DNA from: JAPOUP01 sp965221405
GTDB taxonomy: Bacteria; Pseudomonadota; Alphaproteobacteria; Rhodobacterales; Rhodobacteraceae
Direction of reading: 5' to 3'
DNA length: 64,000 nucleotides
Assembly (NCBI GenBank): GCA_965221405.1
Contig: CBDCSE010000003.1
Span: 558,001-622,000, forward strand
Position numbers and translations under genes: made by a program. Under the pieces are notes generated by a model, which saw only the letters and a list, made by a program, of their open reading frames with translations, ran no database searches and had not been told where the DNA came from. Numbering within the stretch: the first letter of the stretch is position 1; each line of letters opens with the position of its first letter. Positions 1 through 8,181 of this stretch are shown piece by piece.

Positions 1-57
1 GCCGGGACAGAGGAACTCATACGTTCCGCACTGCGCCTGCTGGCGCCGAAAGGATAG
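1..57 (+). CDS. ruvA: RuvA C-terminal end (partial)
   Basis: The first 57 bases read in frame as the last 18 codons and stop of a protein ending LRLLAPKG. RuvB starts at the very next base, and the small helical C-terminal domain of RuvA normally ends just before ruvB. RuvA tetramers bind Holliday junctions and load the RuvB motor through this C-terminal domain. The assignment rests mostly on position; the rest of the gene lies outside the window. Confidence 0.75.
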   Translation, partial: AGTEELIRSALRLLAPKG

Positions 58-1086
58 GTGTTGGTCTCCGATCCGACACTAAGGCCGGAAAGGCGGCCCG
101 ATGATCTGGACCGGGCGCTGCGGCCTCCGACCCTGGATGAGTTCATAGGGCAGGTGGAGGCTAGGTCGAACCTGCGTGTCTTCATCGAAAGTGCCAGAAG
201 GCGCGGTGAGGCGATGGATCACTCACTTTTTCACGGACCTCCGGGACTCGGAAAGACAACTCTGGCACAGATCATCGCGCGGGAGTTGGGGGTGAATTTC
301 CGGATGACAAGCGGACCGGTGCTGGCCAAGCCCGGCGACCTCGCCGCGATTCTCACGAACCTCGAAGCCCGTGACGTGCTGTTCATCGACGAGATCCATC
401 GTCTTACCCCGATTGTCGAGGAGGTGCTTTATCCCGCTCTTGAGGATTTCGAACTGGATCTGGTGATAGGTTCGGGGCCCGCAGCCCGAACCGTGCGAAT
501 CGAACTGCAGCGTTTCACGCTGGTCGGAGCCACAACCCGGCTGGGTCTGCTGACCACGCCGCTGAGGGATCGCTTCGGCATACCCATTAGGCTCCAGTTC
601 TATTCGGTGGATGAATTGAGCGAGATCGTCGCCCGGGGTGCGCGGCTACTCGGCGTGACCGTCGAGAGCGATGGGATTCAGGAGGTCGCGAAGCGTGCCC
701 GAGGGACGCCGCGGATCGCTGGCAGACTTCTCAGGCGCGTCATGGATTTCGCCCTTGTGGAGGGCGACGGGCGTTTGACCCGAAAGATCGCGGACATGGC
801 GCTTACCCGTCTTGGGGTTGATGATCTGGGACTCGACGGCGCTGATATCCGCTATCTGCGGGTGATCGCCGAAAACTATGCCGGTGGGCCGGTCGGTGTC
901 GAAACGATGGGTGCGGCGCTCAGCGAAAGCCGGGATGCCATTGAAGAGGTGATCGAGCCATATCTTCTCCAGCAGGGCCTCATTCAGCGAACGCCACGCG
1001 GCAGGATGCTGGCGGGGAAGGCGTGGACGCATCTCAGGCTCGAACCGCCCGGCGATCCCGGACCCGGGGATCTGTTCGCCAAATGA
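58..1086 (+). CDS. ruvB: Holliday junction branch migration helicase RuvB
   Basis: RuvB is the hexameric AAA+ motor that drives branch migration of Holliday junctions together with RuvA during recombinational repair. The 342-residue protein has Walker A GPPGLGKTT near residues 60-68, a DEIH Walker B/helicase box near 111-114, the arginine-finger region TPLRDRFG near 170 and the C-terminal winged helix. Length is normal. The GTG start directly abuts the ruvA stop, so the two are probably translationally coupled. No ruvC is seen here; it would lie upstream. Confidence 0.97.
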   Translation: MLVSDPTLRPERRPDDLDRALRPPTLDEFIGQVEARSNLRVFIESARRRGEAMDHSLFHGPPGLGKTTLAQIIARELGVNFRMTSGPVLAKPGDLAAILTNLEARDVLFIDEIHRLTPIVEEVLYPALEDFELDLVIGSGPAARTVRIELQRFTLVGATTRLGLLTTPLRDRFGIPIRLQFYSVDELSEIVARGARLLGVTVESDGIQEVAKRARGTPRIAGRLLRRVMDFALVEGDGRLTRKIADMALTRLGVDDLGLDGADIRYLRVIAENYAGGPVGVETMGAALSESRDAIEEVIEPYLLQQGLIQRTPRGRMLAGKAWTHLRLEPPGDPGPGDLFAK

Positions 1087-1156
1087 GGCGCGGTCCGTGC
1101 CCTGATGGCCGCCGTGTACGGAGATCCGGAGCGGACCCGCGGTCAGGGTCTGTCGC

Positions 1157-1594
1157 GTGGCTCGGGGCCGGAAAGTGATTCACCGCTTCGAGATCCGCGT
1201 CTACTACGAGGACACCGATCTTGCCGGTATCGTCTATTATGCCAATTACCTGAAGTTCATCGAGCGAGCGCGCACGGAGTTTGTGAGGGAACTCGGTGTG
1301 GACCAGAATCGGCTATATGTGGAAAGAGATACGGTGTTTGCCGTTCGCAGGATCGAGGCGGAATACCTGGCGCCGGCGCGTTTCGATGATGTCATTCGAG
1401 TGGAGACTTCTCCCCACGCGGTTTTCGGCGCACGAATCGTTCTCGGACAGGAAATCCTTCGCCGCGAGACGGTCCTGTTCCGTTCGACCGTGACCCTTGC
1501 ATCCCTGACCGGAACTGGACGGCCGACACGGATTCCCGATGATTTGCGAAAGGCGCTGGAGGTTGAGCCGGATATGCCCAGACCGTCGCGGTAA
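1157..1594 (+). CDS. ybgC: Tol-Pal-associated acyl-CoA thioesterase YbgC
   Basis: A 145-residue hotdog-fold thioesterase. The family signature YYEDTDLAGIVYYANYLKF lies at residues 14-32, including the catalytic aspartate of the D-x-x-G-x-V-Y-Y-x-N-Y motif. YbgC hydrolyses short or long acyl-CoA and is nearly always first in the tol-pal operon, where it is thought to link phospholipid metabolism to the envelope machine. The GTG start at 1157 puts the hotdog strand at the usual distance from the N terminus; a longer overlapping frame from 1105 has no family match. It is followed after 87 bases by tolQ. Confidence 0.93.
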   Translation: MARGRKVIHRFEIRVYYEDTDLAGIVYYANYLKFIERARTEFVRELGVDQNRLYVERDTVFAVRRIEAEYLAPARFDDVIRVETSPHAVFGARIVLGQEILRRETVLFRSTVTLASLTGTGRPTRIPDDLRKALEVEPDMPRPSR

Positions 1595-1681
1595 CCTTTG
1601 GCTTTATGCGATATCTGTGGCATTGTGTAGACAGATCCGGGCCCTGAGACGGGGCGGATAAAACTAGCGAGAGCAGGAGAA

Positions 1682-2350
1682 ATGGAACCGGATTTCTCGA
1701 TATTGGCGCTGTTCCTACGCGCCTCGTTTGTCGTGCAGTGCGTGATGGTGATCCTGTTGCTCGCGTCGGTACAGGCGTGGGCGATCATCATCCAGAAGTT
1801 CTTCGTCTACGCTTCGGCCCGTCGGGCGGTCTCGGGATTCGAGAGTACGTTCTGGTCGGGCGAGCCGTTGGATGAGCTCTTCGGGCGTCTCGGGCCGGAG
1901 CCTGAAGGGCCATCGGAGAAGATCTTTGCCGCGGGTATGCTTGAATGGCAGCGTTCGCATAAGGCGGATGGTAACACGATCCGGGGGGCACAGGCCCGGA
2001 TCGACCGCTCGATGGATGTCGTGATCGCAAAGGAGGCGGAGCGGCTCAATAAAGGGTTGAGCTTTCTCGCGACGGTCGGCTCCACGGCACCTTTTGTCGG
2101 ACTGTTCGGAACGGTCTGGGGGATAATGCGCGCCTTCGTGGAAATCGCCCAGCAGCAGTCCACCAATCTCGCCGTTGTCGCGCCGGGGATCGCGGAAGCG
2201 CTTCTGGCGACTGGACTGGGACTTCTGGCGGCGATTCCCGCGGTGATTTTCTACAACAAACTGTCAGCGGACAGCGATCGCATCGTGGCGGGGTACGAAT
2301 CGTTTGCCGATGAGTTCGCGACCCTTCTCAGCAGGCAGCTGGACAGCTGA
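1682..2350 (+). CDS. tolQ: Tol-Pal system proton channel subunit TolQ
   Basis: TolQ (222 residues) is an inner-membrane protein of the MotA/ExbB family; with TolR it forms the proton-driven stator that energises TolA. Three membrane segments are visible, near residues 12-35, 125-150 (STAPFVGLFGTVWGIM) and 165-190 (IAEALLATGLGLLAAIPAV), with a large cytoplasmic loop between the first and second. The start is preceded by an AGCAGGAG ribosome site. It lies three bases from tolR, consistent with stoichiometric co-translation. Confidence 0.96.
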   Translation: MEPDFSILALFLRASFVVQCVMVILLLASVQAWAIIIQKFFVYASARRAVSGFESTFWSGEPLDELFGRLGPEPEGPSEKIFAAGMLEWQRSHKADGNTIRGAQARIDRSMDVVIAKEAERLNKGLSFLATVGSTAPFVGLFGTVWGIMRAFVEIAQQQSTNLAVVAPGIAEALLATGLGLLAAIPAVIFYNKLSADSDRIVAGYESFADEFATLLSRQLDS

Positions 2351-2353
2351 TCG

Positions 2354-2836
2354 ATGGGCGTGAACGTCGCCAGAGGATCGGCGGAAGGGCAGCGACGGGG
2401 GCGTAACGGACGTCGCCGGGGACGTTACTCGGCCATGTCGGAAATCAATGTGACGCCGTTTGTCGATGTCATGTTGGTGTTACTGATCATTTTCATGGTC
2501 TCGGCGCCGCTTCTCGTGGTCGGTGTGCCGGTCCGGCTTCCCGAGACAGCCGCCGAAGCGCTGCCGGCCGAAGATGAGGAACCACTTACCGTGACGGTGA
2601 CCGAGGATGGACGTGTCATGATCCTTGAAAGCGAAACCGCGCCCGACGAGTTGATCGGTAAGCTCAGGGCCGTGCTGGCCGAGCGCGTGAGCGACAGGGT
2701 GTTTCTACGCGCTGACGGATCGCTTTCCTACGATTACGTGATGCAGGTTATGGGCGCTCTGAACGCAGGTGGCATCCGCAACATCGGTCTGGTGACCGAT
2801 AGCGGCGGCGCTTCGCTGGACGAGGATGATGGATGA
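2354..2836 (+). CDS. tolR: Tol-Pal system stator protein TolR
   Basis: TolR (160 residues) is a single-pass ExbD/TolR family protein. An Arg-rich cytoplasmic tail (residues 8-25) precedes SEINVTPFVDVMLVLLIIF, whose membrane aspartate (about residue 38) is the conserved proton-carrying residue. The periplasmic domain after residue 55 binds peptidoglycan in homologues. The ATG lies three bases after the tolQ stop. The arginine-rich head is longer than in enteric TolR. Confidence 0.95.
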   Translation: MGVNVARGSAEGQRRGRNGRRRGRYSAMSEINVTPFVDVMLVLLIIFMVSAPLLVVGVPVRLPETAAEALPAEDEEPLTVTVTEDGRVMILESETAPDELIGKLRAVLAERVSDRVFLRADGSLSYDYVMQVMGALNAGGIRNIGLVTDSGGASLDEDDG

Positions 2837-2964
2837 GGGATGACGTATGTCCGGCGCAACGGAGCGGCATCAGCCGACACCTTTGGCCCGGCTGTCCGGG
2901 TCGGTGATCTCCCGGATCTTGCTCCGCTGCGCTCCCCCGCCGCGCGGAACCGGGGATCGGTGGC

Positions 2965-4143
2965 TTGAATCGCGGAACGCTTATTTCGGGTGCGGGACAT
3001 TTCGTTCTGGTTATCGGTCTGGTTGTCGGCGACTGGCTCGAGGACTGGATGAATTTCACCACTCCGACACCTGAGGTGGCCGACGTGACGCTCGTTTCCG
3101 AAGCGGAGTATGCGGAATTCGTCCTGCCCCGGGTTCAGCCTCCCGGACTTCCTGAGGTTCCGGATTTCACGGCGCCGCCGCCCGGCGATGTCCCGGTGTC
3201 GACACCTGGATCCGCGGAGGTTCCGGCGACGGTCGAGACACCGGAGGCCTTGGTGCCCGAAGAGGCCGTGCGGGCTCCTGACGCGCTGGAGGAGCCCGAG
3301 GTCTCAACCCCTTTTCCTCCGGAACCCGTCGATAGCTCGGCGATAGACGTCGCCTTGCCTGACCCGACACCTCTGGTTTCCAGTGACGTTGAGTCTTCGG
3401 GGGAAACTCCGAAGCCGCGGGACGCGCCGCGGATAGCGCCTGTTCCGGTCCCTGAATCGCCACCGGCTCCCGAATTCGCCGAGACGTCCGTTCCCCGGGT
3501 GTCGGCTGATTCGGAGAGCCCGGACGTGGAACTGGAGCTTCCGGTCGCCGCGCCGGAGGAGGCTACGACAGAAATCGTGACCGAAGCGGAGACGCCGTCC
3601 TTCGCTCCCGCCGCTTCCACCATTCCGCGCGCGCGCCCGGTTCGGACGGCCGCTTCCGAGCCTGACCCGGAGGCGGAGACGAAACCGACCCCGGAACCGG
3701 AGTTGGCTTCCGGGAGGGAGGCGGAACAGGACCGGCCCTCGATCGATCTCGCTGCAGTGGAGCGGGCCGTCGAGGCCGCGGTGGATGGCGCCGATCCGGA
3801 TGCGTCGCCTTCCGGGATCGCCGCCTCAGCGCTGTCGCGGGATGAGATTGAGGGGCTGCGGGCCGCGGTCCGACGCTGCTGGAATGTCGGGACGGTCAGT
3901 ATGGAGGTGCTCGCGGTTACGGTGACTGTGGGGATCTCGATGAGCCGTGACGGGAAACCGGAGGAACCGCGTCTGCTGGGGCATACCGGTGGCTCCGAAG
4001 CCGCGGCGCGCAAGGCGTTTGACGTCGCCCGCCGCGCGATACTGAGATGTGGAAGCGATGGCTACAACCTCCCGGCCGACAGGTATGAACACTGGCGCGA
4101 GATCGAAATAACGTTCAATCCGGAGAAAATGAGGCTCAAATGA
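2965..4143 (+). CDS. tolA: TolA-like envelope-spanning protein
   Basis: The 392-residue protein has one N-terminal membrane helix (about residues 4-25, ending in DWLEDWM), a long Pro/Glu/Val/Ala-rich stretch (about 35-270) and a C-terminal globular part starting near DEIEGLRAAVRRCWN. This is the layout of TolA, which reaches from TolQR to Pal and TolB. The repeat region is acidic and proline-rich, unlike the Ala/Lys coiled coil of Escherichia coli TolA but common in alphaproteobacteria. The frame opens only at 2908, and TTG at 2965 is the only plausible initiator, leaving an unusual 128-base gap after tolR. The stop overlaps tolB (ATGA). Confidence 0.85.
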   Translation: MNRGTLISGAGHFVLVIGLVVGDWLEDWMNFTTPTPEVADVTLVSEAEYAEFVLPRVQPPGLPEVPDFTAPPPGDVPVSTPGSAEVPATVETPEALVPEEAVRAPDALEEPEVSTPFPPEPVDSSAIDVALPDPTPLVSSDVESSGETPKPRDAPRIAPVPVPESPPAPEFAETSVPRVSADSESPDVELELPVAAPEEATTEIVTEAETPSFAPAASTIPRARPVRTAASEPDPEAETKPTPEPELASGREAEQDRPSIDLAAVERAVEAAVDGADPDASPSGIAASALSRDEIEGLRAAVRRCWNVGTVSMEVLAVTVTVGISMSRDGKPEEPRLLGHTGGSEAAARKAFDVARRAILRCGSDGYNLPADRYEHWREIEITFNPEKMRLK

Positions 4144-5474
4144 CACGTGCTATGGCACAGGCGTTGGCGTTTTCCCTGTATCCCCTTCTGATCTGCATTT
4201 CCATGACGGCGGCGGCTCAGGGACCGCTCAGGATCGAAATTACCGAAGGCGTGATCGAACCGCTCCCTTTCGCGGTACCCACGTTTATCGCCCGGAGCCC
4301 GGACGCGGCGGATCTGGCGGTCCAGATCACGGAGGTCGTCGCGGCGGATCTCGCGAACACGGGACTATTCCGTGAAATCCCCTCGCAGGCCCATATCTCG
4401 ACGGTGACCAGCTTCGACAGCCCGGTTCAGTTCTCCGACTGGAAGGCGATCAACGCGCAGGCACTCGTTACGGGCTCGGTCGATGTCACCCCTGATGGCC
4501 TGGTGACGGTGATGTTCCGTGTCTTCGACGTTTTTTCCGAACGCTCCCTCGGTCAAGGCCTGCGTCTTTCTGCGTCGCGGGCGAGTTCGCGCAGGCTGGC
4601 CCACAAGATCGCGGATGAGGTCTATAGCAGAATCACCGGTGAGGGAGGATATTTCGATAGCCGTGTGGCTTTCATCAGCGAGGCCGGCCCCAAGGACGCC
4701 CGGCGCAAACGGGTGGCGGTCATGGATTACGACGGAGCCAACGTACGGTTCCTCACGGATGATTCGACCATTGTTCTCGCTCCCCGGTTTTCACCAAAGG
4801 GGGATACCGTGCTCTATACGTCCTACGAGACCGGCCGTCCGAAGATATTCGTGATTGGAGAGGCAGACGGGGGCAAACGCGCGCTGGGCGGGACACCGGG
4901 AACGATGACATTCGCGCCGAGGTTCTCGCCCGACGGCTCCAGGGTCGTGTTTTCGCTGAGCCAGGGCGGCAACACCGATATCTTCAGCATGTCGATGGAA
5001 TCGGGCGCGGTAACCCGGCTGACCGCGAATCCGGCGATCGAGACGGCTCCCGACTACTCGCCTGACGGCGAATGGATCGTGTTTGAATCGGACCGCTCGG
5101 GCACGCAGCAGCTCTACATCATGCCCGCCGAAGGTGGGGAGGCGTCCCGGATCAGCTACGGTCCCGGTCGTTACGGGACACCGGTCTGGTCGCCGCGTGG
5201 CGATCTCATCGCTTTCACCAAGCAGCGCAGGGGACGGTTCCACATCGGGGTGATGCGTACCGATGGTTTCGAGGAGCGACTGCTCACCGCGAGCTTCCTC
5301 GACGAGGGGCCGACTTGGTCCCCGAACGGCCGTGTGATCATGTTTACCCGCGAGAATCGGGGTTCCGCCGGTGCGCCGGCGCTGTATTCGGTCGATATCT
5401 CGGGCCGGAACCTGCGGCGGGTGCCGGTTCCGGGCGCGGCTTCAGATCCCTCTTGGTCGCCGCTTCTGAGATGA
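4140..5474 (+). CDS. tolB: Tol-Pal system periplasmic beta-propeller protein TolB
   Basis: TolB (444 residues) is a periplasmic protein that cycles between Pal and TolA. A signal peptide ends near residue 26 (ISMTAAAQG). An N-terminal domain (about 27-165) is followed by six WD/TolB-type blades with repeated motifs such as APRFSPDGSRVVF, APDYSPDGEWIVF and PVWSPRGDLIAF. The ATG overlaps the tolA stop by four bases. Length and order are typical. Confidence 0.97.
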   Translation: MTRAMAQALAFSLYPLLICISMTAAAQGPLRIEITEGVIEPLPFAVPTFIARSPDAADLAVQITEVVAADLANTGLFREIPSQAHISTVTSFDSPVQFSDWKAINAQALVTGSVDVTPDGLVTVMFRVFDVFSERSLGQGLRLSASRASSRRLAHKIADEVYSRITGEGGYFDSRVAFISEAGPKDARRKRVAVMDYDGANVRFLTDDSTIVLAPRFSPKGDTVLYTSYETGRPKIFVIGEADGGKRALGGTPGTMTFAPRFSPDGSRVVFSLSQGGNTDIFSMSMESGAVTRLTANPAIETAPDYSPDGEWIVFESDRSGTQQLYIMPAEGGEASRISYGPGRYGTPVWSPRGDLIAFTKQRRGRFHIGVMRTDGFEERLLTASFLDEGPTWSPNGRVIMFTRENRGSAGAPALYSVDISGRNLRRVPVPGAASDPSWSPLLR

Positions 5475-5535
5475 GTTACAACCGATCCGAAATCTGCTAT
5501 CCAGTATATACTCCAGAATCAGGAAGATTCCTCAA

Positions 5536-6057
5536 ATGACCCAACTTTCAAAAGCACTTCTCTTGGTTTCGGGCCTTGTGCTCGCCTCCTGCGCAAACAC
5601 GGACAGATTCGCGGGCGGAAACGGCTCGGATGGATCCGATGGCTACGGTCTGGGCGAGTCCGAGGTCATCGGCGATCCGGCCCCCCTAAACGCCGAGGTG
5701 GCCGAATTCATCGACATGGTGGGCGACAGGGTCCACTTCGCCGTGGATCAAAGCACGTTGGACTCCTCGGCAAGGGAGATCCTGACGGCGCAGACCGACT
5801 GGCTGTTCAGCAACGCTGGCTACACCGTTGTCATCGAAGGTCACGCGGATGAGCGAGGTACGCAGGAATACAACCTTGCCCTCGGTGCCCGTCGTGCCAG
5901 TGCCGTTCAGCAGTTTCTCATCGCCCAGGGCATTGCTCCCGAACGGCTGGATATCGTTACCTATGGCAAGGAACGCCCCATCGAGATCTGTTCGGTTGAA
6001 TCCTGCTACGAGAGGAACCGCCGTGCGGTAACCGTCCTTCTTGCCGCGACGGGCTGA
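5536..6057 (+). CDS. pal: Peptidoglycan-associated lipoprotein Pal
   Basis: Pal (173 residues) is an outer-membrane lipoprotein that grips peptidoglycan and is the anchor of the Tol machine. The signal peptide ends in the lipobox LASC (Cys about residue 19). A Gly/Asp/Ser-rich linker follows, then an OmpA-like domain (about 65-170) with the diaminopimelate-binding motif GHADERGTQEYNLALGARRA. It is 61 bases downstream of tolB and 6 bases upstream of cpoB. Confidence 0.97.
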   Translation: MTQLSKALLLVSGLVLASCANTDRFAGGNGSDGSDGYGLGESEVIGDPAPLNAEVAEFIDMVGDRVHFAVDQSTLDSSAREILTAQTDWLFSNAGYTVVIEGHADERGTQEYNLALGARRASAVQQFLIAQGIAPERLDIVTYGKERPIEICSVESCYERNRRAVTVLLAATG

Positions 6058-6063
6058 TCGGCG

Positions 6064-6873
6064 ATGCGACCTGCCGCGCTGCTGACCGCGCTTGTTCTAT
6101 GGTGGACCGGTCCTGCCATCGCGCAGGTTGGAACTCTGGCCGACATCCGGCAGGATCTGTCGGCTCTCTATTCCGAGATACTGGGGCTGCAGCGGGAACT
6201 TTCCTCCACTGGAGGCGCGGAGCTGGTGGTTAGTGGGGACGTGCTGCAGCGCGTTGACACGATAGAGAGTGAAATGCGGCGCCTTACCGCGAGTGCCGAG
6301 CGGCTTGAGTTCCGGATTTCCCGGATCGTTGAGGATGGGACAAACCGGATCGGTGATCTGGAATTCCGTCTGTGCGAACTTGAGACGGATTGCGATATCG
6401 CCTCCCTTGGCGGAACGCCGTCGCTTGGGGGAGAGATCGCCGATACCGCCCCCGTCACTCCGGAACCGGATGTTGATCGGCCGCAGTTGGCCATCGGTGA
6501 ACAGGCCGATTTTGACCGTGCGCGGCAGTCGCTTGAGCGGCAAGAATTCCTTGCCGCCGCGGATCTGTTCCAGGGATTCACCGAGACGTATACGGATAGC
6601 CCCCTTGCCGGGGAGGCGCACTTCCTGCGCGGTGAGGCGTATTCCGGTGCCGGCGAGACGTCGCTGGCGGCCCGCGCCTATCTAGAGAGTTTTTCCGGAG
6701 AGCCCGGAGGTCAGCGTGCCGCCGACGCGCTGTTCCGGTTGGGCGAATCCCTTGCCGGGCTTGGCCAGACCGAAGAGGCGTGCGTAACGCTCAGAGAGGT
6801 TGGCATGCGCTTTCCGAACAGTCGGCATGTTGCGGCGGCAGATGCGGAATTCCTTCGCCTTGGCTGTCCGTGA
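6064..6873 (+). CDS. cpoB: Cell division coordinator CpoB (YbgF)
   Basis: CpoB (269 residues) is a periplasmic Tol partner that coordinates outer-membrane constriction with septal peptidoglycan synthesis in E. coli. The N terminus is a signal peptide (cleavage after AIAQ, about residue 21). An N-terminal coiled coil (about 25-105) would trimerise the protein, and three TPR-like repeats follow from about residue 145 (DFDRARQSLERQEFLAAADLFQGF). It is co-directional with pal, and its stop overlaps the tilS start (GTGA). Confidence 0.92.
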   Translation: MRPAALLTALVLWWTGPAIAQVGTLADIRQDLSALYSEILGLQRELSSTGGAELVVSGDVLQRVDTIESEMRRLTASAERLEFRISRIVEDGTNRIGDLEFRLCELETDCDIASLGGTPSLGGEIADTAPVTPEPDVDRPQLAIGEQADFDRARQSLERQEFLAAADLFQGFTETYTDSPLAGEAHFLRGEAYSGAGETSLAARAYLESFSGEPGGQRAADALFRLGESLAGLGQTEEACVTLREVGMRFPNSRHVAAADAEFLRLGCP

Positions 6874-8102
6874 TCCTTGAAACAAGGGTTTTCGGTCAGT
6901 TCGAAGATCTGGCGCCATTGATGGGTTCGAGGCCCGCTGTCGCCCTATCGGGCGGCGGTGACAGTATCGCGCTGATGCATCTTCTCGCGCGTTGGTCGAA
7001 GGGTAGGTCGGTGACTCCGCATACAGCGACCGTGGATCATTGCCTGCGCCCTGAAAGCGCTACGGAGGCCGCTTTCGCCAAAGCGGCCGCAAGGGGCATC
7101 GGCCTGCCCCATCAAACGCTGAAATGGACAGGTTGGGATGGAACGGGCAATCTTCAGGACTCCGCCCGCATCGCCCGCAGATCGCTTATTGAGTCCTGGG
7201 CGAGGGACAGCCGCATCTCTTCCATTCTTTCGGGTCATACCGCCGACGACCAGTCCGAGACCGTCCTGATGCGTCTGGCGCGTGGTTCTGGTGTGGATGG
7301 TCTGGCCGGTATGCGGATGAACACGGTTCATGGACTGCGTTGGCTACGCCCGTTGCTTGGCGTTACACGCCGTGAGTTACGTGACTACCTGCTCGCGAAT
7401 GACGCGGCCTGGATCGAGGATCCCTCGAATGACGACACCCGTTTCGATCGGGTTAAGGCCAGGAAACTGCTGCCCACGCTTGCGGATCTCGGTCTGACTT
7501 CTGGGCGTCTTCAGGAGACGGCGCGGCACATGCAGGCGGCCAAGGCGGTGCTTGACGCGGCGATGCTCGATCTCGCGGAAAGGTTTGTTGTCCAGGATGA
7601 GGGGGATTTGCTGGTCGATCGTGCCGGGTTCGGGGCGGCGGCGGTCGAGACGCGCTGTCGTCTTTTGGCCCGTGCACTCATGTGGATATCCGGACGCGCC
7701 CATCGCCCGAGGTTCGGCCCGCTCAGCGATCTGGCCGAATCCCGCAGTGGAACGCTACATGGGTGTGTCCTGATCGATGGCGATCCGATGTTCCGGATCG
7801 TCCGCGAATATCAGGCTGTCAGGCATCATTCCCGTGGAACCGGTGATGTCTGGGACGGGCGCTGGCGTCTGGATGGACCCCATGCGGCTGCGCTCGAGGT
7901 GCGGGCGCTCGGGCCTGAAGGTTTGCCGCAGGTTCCCGACTGGCGGGCGTCCGGGCGGCCACGCGCGGCCCTCACAGCGACTCCCGCCGTCTGGCGCGGT
8001 GACGCGCTTATCTCGGCTCCGCTCGCGGGTATGCGGAGCGGATGGTGCGCGTCTCTTGAGCGCCGCCGCGATGACTTCCTGGGCTCGTTGATGTCGCATT
8101 GA
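6870..8102 (+). CDS. tilS: tRNA(Ile)-lysidine synthetase TilS
   Basis: TilS modifies C34 of the minor tRNA-Ile(CAU) to lysidine so that it reads AUA and is charged with isoleucine. The PP-loop SGGGDS lies near residues 25-30, followed by the N-type ATP pyrophosphatase domain with HTADDQSETVLMRLARGSG. I place the start at GTG 6870, which overlaps the cpoB stop in a GTGA junction; ATG 6921 would cut just before the PP-loop strand. The frame is open further upstream inside cpoB but that part has no family features. Order cpoB-tilS-ftsH is typical of alphaproteobacteria. Confidence 0.93.
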   Translation: MILETRVFGQFEDLAPLMGSRPAVALSGGGDSIALMHLLARWSKGRSVTPHTATVDHCLRPESATEAAFAKAAARGIGLPHQTLKWTGWDGTGNLQDSARIARRSLIESWARDSRISSILSGHTADDQSETVLMRLARGSGVDGLAGMRMNTVHGLRWLRPLLGVTRRELRDYLLANDAAWIEDPSNDDTRFDRVKARKLLPTLADLGLTSGRLQETARHMQAAKAVLDAAMLDLAERFVVQDEGDLLVDRAGFGAAAVETRCRLLARALMWISGRAHRPRFGPLSDLAESRSGTLHGCVLIDGDPMFRIVREYQAVRHHSRGTGDVWDGRWRLDGPHAAALEVRALGPEGLPQVPDWRASGRPRAALTATPAVWRGDALISAPLAGMRSGWCASLERRRDDFLGSLMSH

Positions 8103-8181
8103 AGATTCCGATCCACACCCTATTTTAGGAGAGGCATCCGTCGCGGATGGCGGATTTCCACGCGAGTCAGGGGAGATTGCT

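Noticed and set aside
2847..3074. 75-codon frame between tolR and tolA starting at ATG 2847
   Set aside because: It overlaps the TolA membrane helix in another frame, has no hydrophobic segment of its own and low-complexity content; kept instead as leader sequence before the TTG start of tolA.
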